A stretch of 50,174 bases of DNA from Desulfobaccales bacterium (lineage in GTDB: Bacteria; Desulfobacterota; Desulfobaccia; Desulfobaccales; 0-14-0-80-60-11): the NCBI GenBank assembly GCA_037481655.1, contig JBBFLF010000017.1, positions 1 through 50,174 on the forward strand. The letters run 5' to 3'. The notes beneath the pieces were generated by a model. The model was not told the DNA's origin and did not search any database. It saw nothing but the letters and a program-made list of their open reading frames with translations. The translations under genes and the position numbers were made by a program. Below are positions 8,035 through 17,358 of this stretch, piece after piece. Within the stretch, counting starts at the first letter, position 1, and each line of letters opens with the position of its first letter.

Positions 8035-9714
8035 TCAGGCGAGGTACTTGTTGGTGAAGTGCTGCTGAATAATGGCCAGGATGTTGTTCACCAGCCAGTA
8101 GATCACCAGCCCGGCGGCGAAATTGAGAAAGAGAAAGGTGAAGATGATGGGCAGAAACATCATCATCTTGGCCTGGGTGGGATCGCCGGCGGTGGGGGTC
8201 ATCTTCTGCTGGATCACCATGGAGGCCCCCATGACGATGGGGGTGATGAGGAGCGGATCCTTGGCGGAGAGGTCCGCCAGCCAGACAATGTCCGTAAAGG
8301 GAAAGGTGGAGATAAAAGCCGCATGCCGGAGCTCAATGGCGTAGGTGAGGATGTTGTACAGGGCGATGAACACCGGCAGTTGCAGGAGCATGGGCAAACA
8401 CCCCCCCAGGGGGTTGACTTTGAAGGTGCGATACAGCGCCATGAGCTCCCGGTTCATGGCCTCCCGATCGTCCTTGTACTTTTCCCGGATCTGGGCCACC
8501 CGGGGCTGGAGCTTCTGCATCTCCTTCATGGACTTGAAGCTCTTGTGGTTGGGCCACAGGAAGACCAGCCGAATGATCAGGGTGAGGATGATGAGAGACC
8601 AGCCGTAGTTGTGGAAGGCCCGGTCGATGAACTTCAGTGAATACAAAAGCGGCTTGGCCAGGATATCGAACCAGCCGAAGTGCACCAGCCGCTCCAGCCC
8701 CAAACCGGCGGCCGCCAGGGCCTCCGTCTCCTTGGGGCCGGCATAGAAGGTGAAGGCGGCCTGGGTGGTCTGGCCGGGGCTCACGGTAAAGGGCAGGGTC
8801 ATCTGGCCGGAAAGCGCCGTGGGAGCCGGCTGGGTCAGGTTCACCGTGCCCTGGGGCTGGTTCGCCGGGGCCAACGCGAGAAGGAAATACCCTTCGTCCA
8901 GGACCGCCCAGTCCAGTTTGCCGGTGAAGGTCACCGGGGCCTTGAGGCCGGCATGGGTCTCCTCCAGGCGGCGGTTGATGAGGGTGTGGGCCATGAGGTA
9001 GCCTTTGCGGTCGGCGGCCTCGGTGGCGCTCAAGGTCAGCTCCAGTTGCCCTTCCACGGGCTGGGACACCCGGCCGGCGGCGCTTACCTCCATCTCCATG
9101 ACGTAATTGTGGGCATTGAAGCGGTAGGTGCGGGTGAGGGTGACGCCGTGGGGGGTGACGGCGGTGAAGCGCAGGGTGGCCGTCTGGTCGCCCGCCAGGC
9201 TCAGCTCGGCCCGGTCGGCTTCGTAGGGGAGGTCAGCGGGCACGGCGAGATTCTGGCCGCTGAGGCTGAGCCTAAGGGGAAGCTCCTGCCCCGGGGCCGG
9301 CCGCACCAGGTCTTTCAAAGGCGCGGAGGCCTTCTCCGGGTCCCGCCAGCGCTCCAGGTCCAGGCTGAAAAATCCCAGGGAGAGGCTGTAAAAGCGCTCA
9401 AAGGGCAGGCGGTCCCGGAACTTTTTCAGGCGAAAGCTTTTCAGGGCCGCGCCCTGCTCGGTGAAGACCGCCCGGTAGAGGGGGGTGTCCACCACGATGT
9501 CCCGGGCCGGGCGGGCAGGCGTGCTGACTGGGGGACTCGGAGCCGGCACCGGGGCCGGGGCGAGGGTGGCCGGCGGGGCCGGGGCCACCGGCTTGGCTTC
9601 CGGCACGGGCACCGGCGCCGGGGGCAGGGTCTTTTTGGTCTTCTCGCCCAGATACATGAAGACCATGAAGATGATAAAGCTGAGGGTCAGGGCAAGCAAA
9701 GCCCGTTTTTCCAT
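8035..9714 (-). CDS. yidC: Membrane protein insertase YidC
   Basis: YidC inserts and folds inner-membrane proteins, alone or with SecYEG. The 559-aa protein has an N-terminal transmembrane anchor (LLALTLSFIIFMVFMYLG) and a Pro/Ala-rich linker (about 30-68). A large periplasmic beta-sandwich domain follows, then the C-terminal 60KD_IMP domain with its membrane segments, including VNPLGGCLPMLLQLPVFIAL and VIYWLVNNILAIIQQ. Size and architecture match Gram-negative YidC, supporting a diderm cell envelope. It lies 10 bp after yidD and 17 bp before jag, clearly in the same operon. Confidence 0.95.
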   Translation of the reverse strand: MEKRALLALTLSFIIFMVFMYLGEKTKKTLPPAPVPVPEAKPVAPAPPATLAPAPVPAPSPPVSTPARPARDIVVDTPLYRAVFTEQGAALKSFRLKKFRDRLPFERFYSLSLGFFSLDLERWRDPEKASAPLKDLVRPAPGQELPLRLSLSGQNLAVPADLPYEADRAELSLAGDQTATLRFTAVTPHGVTLTRTYRFNAHNYVMEMEVSAAGRVSQPVEGQLELTLSATEAADRKGYLMAHTLINRRLEETHAGLKAPVTFTGKLDWAVLDEGYFLLALAPANQPQGTVNLTQPAPTALSGQMTLPFTVSPGQTTQAAFTFYAGPKETEALAAAGLGLERLVHFGWFDILAKPLLYSLKFIDRAFHNYGWSLIILTLIIRLVFLWPNHKSFKSMKEMQKLQPRVAQIREKYKDDREAMNRELMALYRTFKVNPLGGCLPMLLQLPVFIALYNILTYAIELRHAAFISTFPFTDIVWLADLSAKDPLLITPIVMGASMVIQQKMTPTAGDPTQAKMMMFLPIIFTFLFLNFAAGLVIYWLVNNILAIIQQHFTNKYLA

Positions 9715-9724
9715 ACCGAGCTCC

Positions 9725-9934
9725 TTAAGGGACGGGATCCCAGCCGCCGGCGGAGAAGGGGTGACAGCGGATGAGCCGCCTCAGGGCGAGGAGCAGGCCC
9801 CGCCCGGGGCCGTAGCGGGCCACCGCCTCGGCGGCATAATGGGAACAGGTGGGTCTGAACCGGCAGCAGGGCGGCAGCCAGGGCGAGAGCAGGATCTGGT
9901 AGGCCCGGATCAGGGCCAGGATGATGGCGGTCAT
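9725..9934 (-). CDS. yidD: Membrane protein insertion efficiency factor YidD
   Basis: This 69-aa protein has the YidD signature: an N-terminal amphipathic/hydrophobic segment ([19 protein letters not shown]), the cysteine motif [15 protein letters not shown], and a C-terminal [17 protein letters not shown]. YidD assists YidC in membrane protein insertion at the inner membrane. Its ATG overlaps the rnpA stop by 4 bp, and it precedes yidC by 10 bp, which is the standard gene order. Confidence 0.93.
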   Translation of the reverse strand: MTAIILALIRAYQILLSPWLPPCCRFRPTCSHYAAEAVARYGPGRGLLLALRRLIRCHPFSAGGWDPVP

Positions 9935-10356
9935 GCACCTTGGGTGCGGGGGCCAAGGAGAATCCGGGCCAACTCCCGCGTCACGTCAGCATAAGTCAGG
10001 GTCTCTGACCCCTTCTTGGCCAGGATGATGATATCCTGGGGGGGCAGCTCCTCCCGGTGGCGGCGGAAAAATTCCCTGAGCAGTCGTTTCACCCGATTGC
10101 GCCGCACCGCCTTCCCCAAACGCCGGGTCACTATCAGCCCCAGGCGGGGCCGGGGTTCTCCCCCCGGCGGCGCCAGGATGACGGTAAAGTGCGGCGCCGA
10201 TAGCCTCCGGCCGGTGCCTTGGGCGGCCAAATACTCCCGGCGCCGGCGGATGCGGTCCGCCTTGCGGAAGCGGGCCCGGCCCCGGGCGGAGTCCGCCCCC
10301 GGCGGGCCTGCCTCCCCACTGCCGGTCCCGGGAGCGGGAGCCGCCGGGGAATTCAG
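9931..10356 (-). CDS. rnpA: Ribonuclease P protein component (start uncertain)
   Basis: RnpA is the protein subunit of RNase P, which matures tRNA 5' ends. The core is recognisable: [11 protein letters not shown], then [29 protein letters not shown] with the basic RNR motif, then [18 protein letters not shown]. The frame has no ATG, GTG or TTG between rpmH and this core. The coordinates given use a CTG at 10356 that overlaps the rpmH stop as CTGA, giving 141 aa with a Pro/Gly/Ala-rich extension. The frame is also open upstream through the whole of rpmH to a GTG at 10524 and an ATG at 10542, a nested arrangement as known in Thermus. The ATG at 10542 lies upstream of the apparent -10 box, so it is a less likely start. 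Confidence 0.85.
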   Translation of the reverse strand: MNSPAAPAPGTGSGEAGPPGADSARGRARFRKADRIRRRREYLAAQGTGRRLSAPHFTVILAPPGGEPRPRLGLIVTRRLGKAVRRNRVKRLLREFFRRHREELPPQDIIILAKKGSETLTYADVTRELARILLGPRTQGA

Positions 10357-10487
10357 ACTGTCAGGCGTTTGCGGCCTTTGGCGCGGCGGCGTTTGAGGAC
10401 CTTTTGGCCGCCTTTGCTGCTCATGCGGGCCAGAAAGCCATGGGTGCGGGCCCGCCGGAGCCGGCTGGGCTGATACGTACGCTTCAT
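10353..10487 (-). CDS. rpmH: 50S ribosomal protein L34
   Basis: The 44-residue product begins [20 protein letters not shown] and ends [10 protein letters not shown], the canonical L34 sequence with its basic, Arg-rich composition. L34 is a component of the large ribosomal subunit. AGGA lies about nine bases upstream of the ATG. It is the first gene of the rnpA-yidD-yidC-jag-mnmE operon. It is entirely overlapped, in another frame, by the open reading frame of rnpA. Confidence 0.95.
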   Translation of the reverse strand: MKRTYQPSRLRRARTHGFLARMSSKGGQKVLKRRRAKGRKRLTV

Positions 10488-10530
10488 AAGTCAGATTCCT
10501 TATGTCCTGGCCGATTTGACTCACAAACTT

Positions 10531-10561
10531 TTTATAAATCATGTCGGCGGCCTTTTGTCAA
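10531..10561 (-). promoter_or_regulatory. Promoter of the rpmH-rnpA-yidD-yidC-jag-mnmE operon
   Basis: Read on the minus strand, a perfect TTGACA (10561-10556) is followed by an AT-rich -10 region. This is TTTATA with a 17-bp spacer, or TATAAA (10536-10531) with 19 bp. Transcription would begin near 10524, about 37 nt before the rpmH ATG. Confidence 0.65.
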
Positions 10562-10740
10562 GGCGCCGGAAACAGTGGCGGACCGGGAGCCGATGCCCTG
10601 CCGCGGCAGGAACAAGGTCCCTCCAGCCCGATCTGGAGAGCCTCCGGCCACCGGGCCGGCCTGTGCCTCCGGGGCGGGCGGCTCCCTAACCGCCCCTGGA
10701 ACCCCAGGCGGCCAAATTTCCCTTGTAATTTTAGGAAAAA

Positions 10741-10770
10741 TTGACAAAATGAGCCCGAGACCGCTGTTAC
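10741..10770 (+). promoter_or_regulatory. Probable promoter of the mreBCD-mrdA operon
   Basis: A perfect -35 box TTGACA (10741-10746) is followed after 18 bp by a weaker -10 candidate TGTTAC (10765-10770). It lies about 80 bp upstream of the mreB ATG and follows an AT-rich stretch that may act as an UP element. Confidence 0.5.
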
Positions 10771-10821
10771 TCTCACCTAAACGAGCGCGCGCCTGAGGGG
10801 GCCTTTCCCCCGCCGGTCTGA

Positions 10822-12725
<1,904 letters not shown>

Positions 12726-12728
12726 AAA

Positions 12729-13238
12729 ATGCTGGCACTTCTGGTTCTCCTGCTGCTTTTCGGATTGGGGCTGGTTTATTTCCAGAATCTGGTCCTGCAC
12801 CCCTACGTGCAGGTGCGGCTTTTGAGCCTCCTCACCTTGGTGGTGGCCCTGCGTCAGCCCCCGCCCGTGGCAGTGGGCGTGGCCGTGTTCGTGGGTCTTC
12901 TCCAGGACGCCTTTGCCCTGACACCCTTTGGCCTCCATCTGGCCGGGGCGGTCCTGTTGGTGACCGCGGCCCGGTTTCTCAGCCGGCGGCTGCTTCTGGC
13001 AGCCCCGGTGGCGCAGATTGCCCTGACGGCCCTGGCTCTCCTCCTGGAAGAGCTCTTTCTCCGCCTGATCCTAAGTTTTATGGGCCTGCCGCTCCTTCCC
13101 TGGCGGGAGCTCCTGCGCCCGCTGGCGGTGGAAATCCTGGCCACCGCGCTCCTGGCTCCCCTCATGTTCTCCGTGGTGGAGCGCTTAAACGCCTGTCTCT
13201 GGCGCCTGGGGTGGCGCCCCCAGCGGGAGTCGCGCTAA
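12729..13238 (+). CDS. mreD: Rod shape-determining protein MreD
   Basis: This 169-aa, strongly hydrophobic protein has about five transmembrane segments (for example LALLVLLLLFGLGLVYF and LARFLSRRLLLA-flanking helices) and sits in the standard MreD position. MreD is an inner-membrane elongasome component of the ECF-S-like fold. The family is weakly conserved in sequence, so the call relies on topology, size and position between mreC and mrdA. The ATG at 12729 is 3 bp after the mreC stop. Confidence 0.88.
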   Translation: MLALLVLLLLFGLGLVYFQNLVLHPYVQVRLLSLLTLVVALRQPPPVAVGVAVFVGLLQDAFALTPFGLHLAGAVLLVTAARFLSRRLLLAAPVAQIALTALALLLEELFLRLILSFMGLPLLPWRELLRPLAVEILATALLAPLMFSVVERLNACLWRLGWRPQRESR

Positions 13239-13260
13239 AATGAGGCTGCGGCAGATAGCT

Positions 13261-13320
13261 GGTGGGAGAGGGGCAGGAATCGCGGCCTTCTGCCTCTTGC
13301 CCTTCACTTACCCCCGCAGC
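13261..13320. repeat. Degraded dispersed hairpin repeat
   Basis: GGTGGGAGAGGGGCAGGAAT ... CTGCCTCTTGCCC preserves the left arm of the dispersed repeat in worn form, between mreD and mrdA. The pairing is weaker than in the intact copies. Confidence 0.4.
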
Positions 13321-13368
13321 AGGATGAAAAAGATCGACTAAGCCGGCTGAAGGAGAAACACCGGCCCG

Positions 13369-15243
13369 ATGATTTTACCTGACCCAGACCGGAGAACCGC
13401 GGATTACCTGGAACCGCCCCTGGTCAGGGCCATGCCCCCGGAGGAGCAGGAGCGGGCCCGCCGCACCCTGGCCGCCCTGTCCGCCGTCATCCTGGTGCTC
13501 TTCGGGGTCTTGCTCCTGCGGCTCTGGTCCCTGCAGTTGGTCCAAGGGGAGCAGCTGAAACTGCGCTCCGAGAGCAACCGGCTGCGCACCCAGGACCTGC
13601 CGCCGTGGCGGGGCATGATCCTGGACCGGCAGGGGGAGGTCCTGGTCTCCAACCGCCCCAGCTTCGATCTGGTGGTGATGCTGGAGGAGGTCCCCGACCC
13701 GGCCCCCCTGGCCAGGCGCTTGGCCGCCCTCTTCAAACTGGACGAGACCCAGACCCTGGAGCAGCTCCAAGGGGCCCGCCAGGCCAACCAGCATCAGGTG
13801 CGCATCAAGGGGGATCTCACCTGGGAGGAGTTGGCCCTGGTGGAGAGCCGCAAACCGGAACTGCCCGGCGCCACCATCGTCGTCCAGCCCAAGCGGGAGT
13901 ATCGCCACGGCTCCTTGGCCTGTCATGTGCTGGGGTATCTGGGGGAGATCACCGAGGCGCAACTGAAAAGCGGCCGCTTCCCCCACCACAAAATGGGGGA
14001 CTTCATCGGCCGCTGCGGCATCGAGGCCGCCTGGGAGGACTACCTCCGGGGGCAGCGGGGCTTTCGCCGCCTGGAGGTGGATGCCTACGGCCGGGAGCTG
14101 GGCCAGCTGGAGGTGCAGAATTCCCTGCCCGGCGCCAACGTCTTCCTCACCCTGGACACTAACCTGCAAAGGGAGGCGGAGGCCTGCCTGGCGGGGCAGC
14201 ACGGCGCCATCGTGGTGGTGGAGGCCAAAACCGGAAAGATCCGGGCCCTGGCCTCCTCCCCCACCTACTCCCCGGAGGCCTTCGAGCGGGGCCTAAGTGC
14301 CGCTGAGTGGCAGCGCTTGAGCAAGGACCCCAGCCACCCCTTGGAGAACCGGGCCCTCAAAGGCCAGTATCCCCCGGGCTCCACCTTCAAGATCGTCATG
14401 GCCCTGGCGGCCCTGGAGGAGAAGGTGGTGACGCCCGCCAGCGTCATCAGCTGCAGCGGCGCCATGCCCCTGGGCAACCATACCTTCCGCTGCTGGAAGA
14501 AGGGCGGCCACGGCGGCATGAATCTGCACTCCGCCCTGGTGCACTCCTGTGATGTCTATTTCTACCAGGTGGGGCGCCGGCTGGGGATTGAGCGCATCGC
14601 CAAGTGGAGCCGCCGCTTCGGGCTGGGCGCGCCCACGGGGCTCAAGCTGGACAAGGAGATGCCCGGCCTGGTGGCCTCCAGCCACTGGAAGCAGGCCCGC
14701 TTCGGCTTTCCCTGGCAGGAGGGGGACACGGTGAGCGTCTCCATCGGTCAGGGCTACAACCTGGCCACGCCCTTGCAGATGGCCCTGGTGGCCGCGGCCG
14801 CGGCCAACGGCGGGCTGGTCTTGGAGCCGCAATTGGTGGAAAAGGTGGAAAGCCCCGCCGGGGAGGTCCTTTATCAGGCGGCCCCGGTCGTCAGATCCCG
14901 CCTGGAGGCCAACCCCCGGCACCTGGCCCTGATCCAGAAGGCCTTGACCGACGTGGTGGCCCAAGGCACCGGCAAAGCGGCCCGCCTGCCGCACCTGGCA
15001 GTGGCCGGCAAGACCGGCACCTCCCAGGTGGTCTCTCTGGAAAAGGAGAAGCGGGCGGGCAAGGGGGCCAGAAAATACCAGAACCACGCCTGGTTTGTGG
15101 CCACCGCGCCGGCGGCCGACCCCCAACTGGCGGTGGCGGTGCTGGTGGAGCATGGCGGCGGCGGAGGTGCGGTGGCCGCGCCTTTGGCCAAGCGGGTGCT
15201 GGCCGCGGCCTTTCCGCCCCCGACGGTGGCCCAGGCCCGGTGA
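13369..15243 (+). CDS. mrdA: Penicillin-binding protein 2 (peptidoglycan transpeptidase)
   Basis: PBP2 is the class B transpeptidase of the elongasome, cross-linking lateral-wall peptidoglycan in the periplasm. The 624-aa protein has a short cytoplasmic tail, one transmembrane anchor (about 34-54, LSAVILVLFGVLLLRLWSL), the dimerisation domain and the transpeptidase domain. The active-site triad is visible: S-x-x-K in PPGSTFKIV, S-x-D in HSCDVYFYQ and K-T-G in AGKTGTSQ. It closes the mre cluster. The usual partner SEDS glycosyltransferase gene rodA is not next to it; the following gene, pcm, is convergent with a 15-bp gap. Confidence 0.95.
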   Translation: MILPDPDRRTADYLEPPLVRAMPPEEQERARRTLAALSAVILVLFGVLLLRLWSLQLVQGEQLKLRSESNRLRTQDLPPWRGMILDRQGEVLVSNRPSFDLVVMLEEVPDPAPLARRLAALFKLDETQTLEQLQGARQANQHQVRIKGDLTWEELALVESRKPELPGATIVVQPKREYRHGSLACHVLGYLGEITEAQLKSGRFPHHKMGDFIGRCGIEAAWEDYLRGQRGFRRLEVDAYGRELGQLEVQNSLPGANVFLTLDTNLQREAEACLAGQHGAIVVVEAKTGKIRALASSPTYSPEAFERGLSAAEWQRLSKDPSHPLENRALKGQYPPGSTFKIVMALAALEEKVVTPASVISCSGAMPLGNHTFRCWKKGGHGGMNLHSALVHSCDVYFYQVGRRLGIERIAKWSRRFGLGAPTGLKLDKEMPGLVASSHWKQARFGFPWQEGDTVSVSIGQGYNLATPLQMALVAAAAANGGLVLEPQLVEKVESPAGEVLYQAAPVVRSRLEANPRHLALIQKALTDVVAQGTGKAARLPHLAVAGKTGTSQVVSLEKEKRAGKGARKYQNHAWFVATAPAADPQLAVAVLVEHGGGGGAVAAPLAKRVLAAAFPPPTVAQAR

Positions 15244-15258
15244 GGGCAAAGCCGCCCG

Positions 15259-15933
15259 TCAGTCGTCTTCCCCCATCTGCCAGCCCTGGGCGCCGATGAG
15301 CTTGACAAAGCGGCAGCCGCCCAGGTACTCCGTCTTCAGCTCTCCCGTGGGCAGGCGGCGGATGCGGGTGAGGGTCTGGTTCCAGCGGTCGCCCACCGGG
15401 ATGACCAGGCGCCCCCCCAGGGCCAGTTGCTCCACCAGGGCCGGGGGCACCCGGGGGGCGCCGGCGGTGACGATGATGGCGTCGTAGGGCGCGGCCGGCG
15501 GCCAGCCCAGGGTGCCGTCGCCCACCAGGACGTGAACGTTTTTATACCCCAGGCGCTTAAGCAGCTCCTCCGCCGGGTAGGCCAGGGAGGCCAGGCGCTC
15601 GATGGTGTAGACCTCCTTGGCCAGCTCCGCCAGGATGGCGGCCTGGTAGCCGCTGCCGGTGCCCACCTCCAGCACTTTCTCGGTGCCGCTGAGCTCCAGG
15701 GCTTCGGTCATGACCGCCACCATGTAGGGCTGGGAGATGGTCTGGCCGTCGCCGATGGGGAGGGGGTAGTCGTTGTAGGCCTGGTCCCACAGGTGCCGGG
15801 GCACAAAGAGGTGGCGGGGGACGCGCTCCAGGGCCGCCAGCACCCGGGGGTCCCGGATGCCCCGGCGCCGGATCTGGCTCTCCACCATCAGGTGGCGTTG
15901 CTCCTGGCGCTCTTTTTCCTCGTGGTCGCTCAT
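15259..15933 (-). CDS. pcm: Protein-L-isoaspartate O-methyltransferase
   Basis: Pcm methylates L-isoaspartyl residues with S-adenosylmethionine as the first step of repair of spontaneously damaged proteins. The 224-aa sequence contains the SAM-binding motif EKVLEVGTGSGYQAAILAEL, the upstream PLPIGDGQTISQPYMVA segment typical of the family, and the post-motif YDAIIVTAGAPRVP. The length is normal for bacterial PCMT. It is convergent with mrdA. The ATG at 15933 gives a Lys/Glu-rich N-terminus (MSDHEEKERQEQ); a slightly later start cannot be excluded. Confidence 0.93.
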   Translation of the reverse strand: MSDHEEKERQEQRHLMVESQIRRRGIRDPRVLAALERVPRHLFVPRHLWDQAYNDYPLPIGDGQTISQPYMVAVMTEALELSGTEKVLEVGTGSGYQAAILAELAKEVYTIERLASLAYPAEELLKRLGYKNVHVLVGDGTLGWPPAAPYDAIIVTAGAPRVPPALVEQLALGGRLVIPVGDRWNQTLTRIRRLPTGELKTEYLGGCRFVKLIGAQGWQMGEDD

Positions 15934-15972
15934 GGCCGGCCTGCCTGGAACCGCGGCATCAAAGGGTCATGG

Positions 15973-16020
15973 TCGAGGGAGAAGGGCCAGGGAGCATGGC
16001 TCCTGACTCCACCCCCAGAG
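15973..16020. repeat. Degraded dispersed hairpin repeat
   Basis: CGAGGGAGAAGGGCCAGGGA followed by TCCTGACTCCACCCCCAG is a decayed left arm of the dispersed repeat, in the divergent gap upstream of pcm. Confidence 0.4.
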
Positions 16021-16069
16021 AGGCACTTTTGCCTGTTAATGTAATGCATCCGCACCGGGAGGGGAAGAG

Positions 16070-16273
16070 GTGAGGGGCTGTCGCTTTCATCCGGAACGGG
16101 AGGCGCCGTACCGCTGCGACAAGATGGAGTATGCCTACTGTGAGGAGTGCCTGAAGGAGTGCCGGGCCTGCACCTATCCCTGCAACTACTGCAAGAGCCG
16201 GCCGGCCTGCGTCATCTGGGCCCGCTGCGGCAAGGAGGCCAAAAAGCGCTGCCGGGAGAAGACCCTGCCCTGA
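16070..16273 (+). CDS. Small Cys-rich, B-box-like zinc-binding protein
   Basis: The 67-residue product (GTG start, preceded by GGAGGGGAAG) contains eleven cysteines and a histidine in pairs: CRFHPEREAPYRC, YCEECLKECRACTYPCNYC and RPACVIWARC. The C-x2-H-P spacing with following C-x2-C pairs resembles bacterial B-box-like or zinc-ribbon proteins, so zinc binding is likely. No enzyme motif is present and no function can be given. It reads away from pcm and stands alone. The high Cys density and good ribosome-binding site argue that it is real despite its size. Confidence 0.65.
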   Translation: MRGCRFHPEREAPYRCDKMEYAYCEECLKECRACTYPCNYCKSRPACVIWARCGKEAKKRCREKTLP

Positions 16274-16512
16274 GCTTCAGACCCCTGCCTTTTGTTTAGG
16301 TTTCTTGACCTTAGGTAAGAATTTTTAAACCGGAAAAATTTCATCTCCCCCCTAGCTCTTAAAAATTAACAAAAATATCAGGTGGTAAGATATTTCGTGG
16401 CCATCCTTCGGGGAGGCATGGCCATTGCACTCTTCCGGGGAAGTGGACCAGGGGGGAGACGTGTGCTATGCTCCCGGCAGTGGGAATGGGGCAAAAGAAA
16501 GAATCTTTGCAC

Positions 16513-16530
16513 GAGGGCTTCGGAGCCCTC
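16513..16530 (+). promoter_or_regulatory. Leader hairpin just before the ribosome-binding site of the PEP-CTERM gene
   Basis: GAGGGCT (16513-16519) pairs perfectly with AGCCCTC (16524-16530) around a TCGG loop. AAAGGAGG (16531-16538) starts immediately after the stem. The position suggests that it spaces or shields the ribosome-binding site. The 130 bp upstream contain further imperfect hairpins, but I recognise no known riboswitch. Confidence 0.45.
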
Positions 16531-16546
16531 AAAGGAGGAAAAACCC

Positions 16547-17161
16547 ATGTTTTCCAGAGTAAAGGTGTTTTTGCTGGCGCTGTTGGTGTTGGCCCTGGCC
16601 GGCACAGCCCGGGCCGCGACGATTTTCCCCTTGGGTACCTACACTTATGCGGCTTCCGCTGGTACTGACACCTGGCCCTCCACGATAACATTCACCAGCC
16701 CCTCGAGTATGGTGATGACTGATTGGGATTCTCAGTACCAGGGCACAATCGATGTGACCATAGAAATGACCGCAACTACTTTTAGTATGAATCAGGGTTA
16801 TGGCCTCCAGATATTTTTCCAGCCACTTGCTGTGGAGCAAACTTGGGACTTTATCGCCGATGATGGTTCTTCGGGAACCGCCACGGTTGTGAAAATCTGG
16901 GACTCGTTCACGGTGCAGGCTGGTACTTTTAACAATGTTTATGAGGTGGAGTATCAGTCAATAGGTACGGGAGGCATACATATGCAAGAGACCATGTACT
17001 GGAAGCCCGGGGTTGGTCTCCTGCAGGCCGACGACTATATGTATCCCCATCACCATCAGTTGGCCAGCTATGCCGCCCCGGTCCCCCTTCCCCCCGGCCT
17101 TTTGCTGTTCGGCACCGGCCTTGCGGGCTTAGCTGTATGGAGGAGGTTCAGGCAGGGATGA
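16547..17161 (+). CDS. PEP-CTERM-type sorted exported protein
   Basis: The 204-aa protein has a Sec signal peptide (MFSRVKVFLLALLVLALAGTARAA, cut after ARA). Its C-terminal sorting tail has the PEP-CTERM plan: a VPLPPG motif, a hydrophobic helix LLLFGTGLAGLAVW and basic RRFRQG. Such tails are recognised by exosortase (EpsH/XrtA), which links the protein to envelope or exopolysaccharide export. The 160-residue mature part is Thr/Ser-rich and beta-like with no recognised domain. The ATG at 16547 was chosen because AAAGGAGG lies 8 nt upstream and it begins the signal peptide exactly. A strong terminator follows. No exosortase gene is in the window. Its base composition is lower in GC than its neighbours, suggesting relaxed codon use or recent acquisition. 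Confidence 0.85.
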   Translation: MFSRVKVFLLALLVLALAGTARAATIFPLGTYTYAASAGTDTWPSTITFTSPSSMVMTDWDSQYQGTIDVTIEMTATTFSMNQGYGLQIFFQPLAVEQTWDFIADDGSSGTATVVKIWDSFTVQAGTFNNVYEVEYQSIGTGGIHMQETMYWKPGVGLLQADDYMYPHHHQLASYAAPVPLPPGLLLFGTGLAGLAVWRRFRQG

Positions 17162-17188
17162 GCAGGAAGAGGTTATCGGCCACAACGA

Positions 17189-17217
17189 GGCAGGGCCCCC
17201 GGGACCCTGCCTTTTTT
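17189..17217 (+). terminator. Rho-independent terminator after the PEP-CTERM gene
   Basis: GGCAGGG (17189-17195) pairs with CCCTGCC (17205-17211) around a 9-nt loop and is followed by six T residues (17212-17217). It lies 27 bp after the stop codon of the PEP-CTERM gene, in the same direction. Confidence 0.85.
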
Positions 17218-17358
17218 GTCGCCGGGCCTGAATCAGCCTGCCCACAAGACAGGCCGGCGGCATCTGGAATAACGTATTTCCAAGCCCTGGATAAGAGAAA
17301 TATCGCACCCCTGGCAAGCTGCCGGTAAGGGCAGAAGTTTCTGTTTCCGGGAAAACCA

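Noticed and set aside
16380-16530. Cyclic di-GMP riboswitch before the PEP-CTERM gene
   Set aside because: The conserved GEMM core sequences are not present, and the hairpins seen do not match the known architecture.
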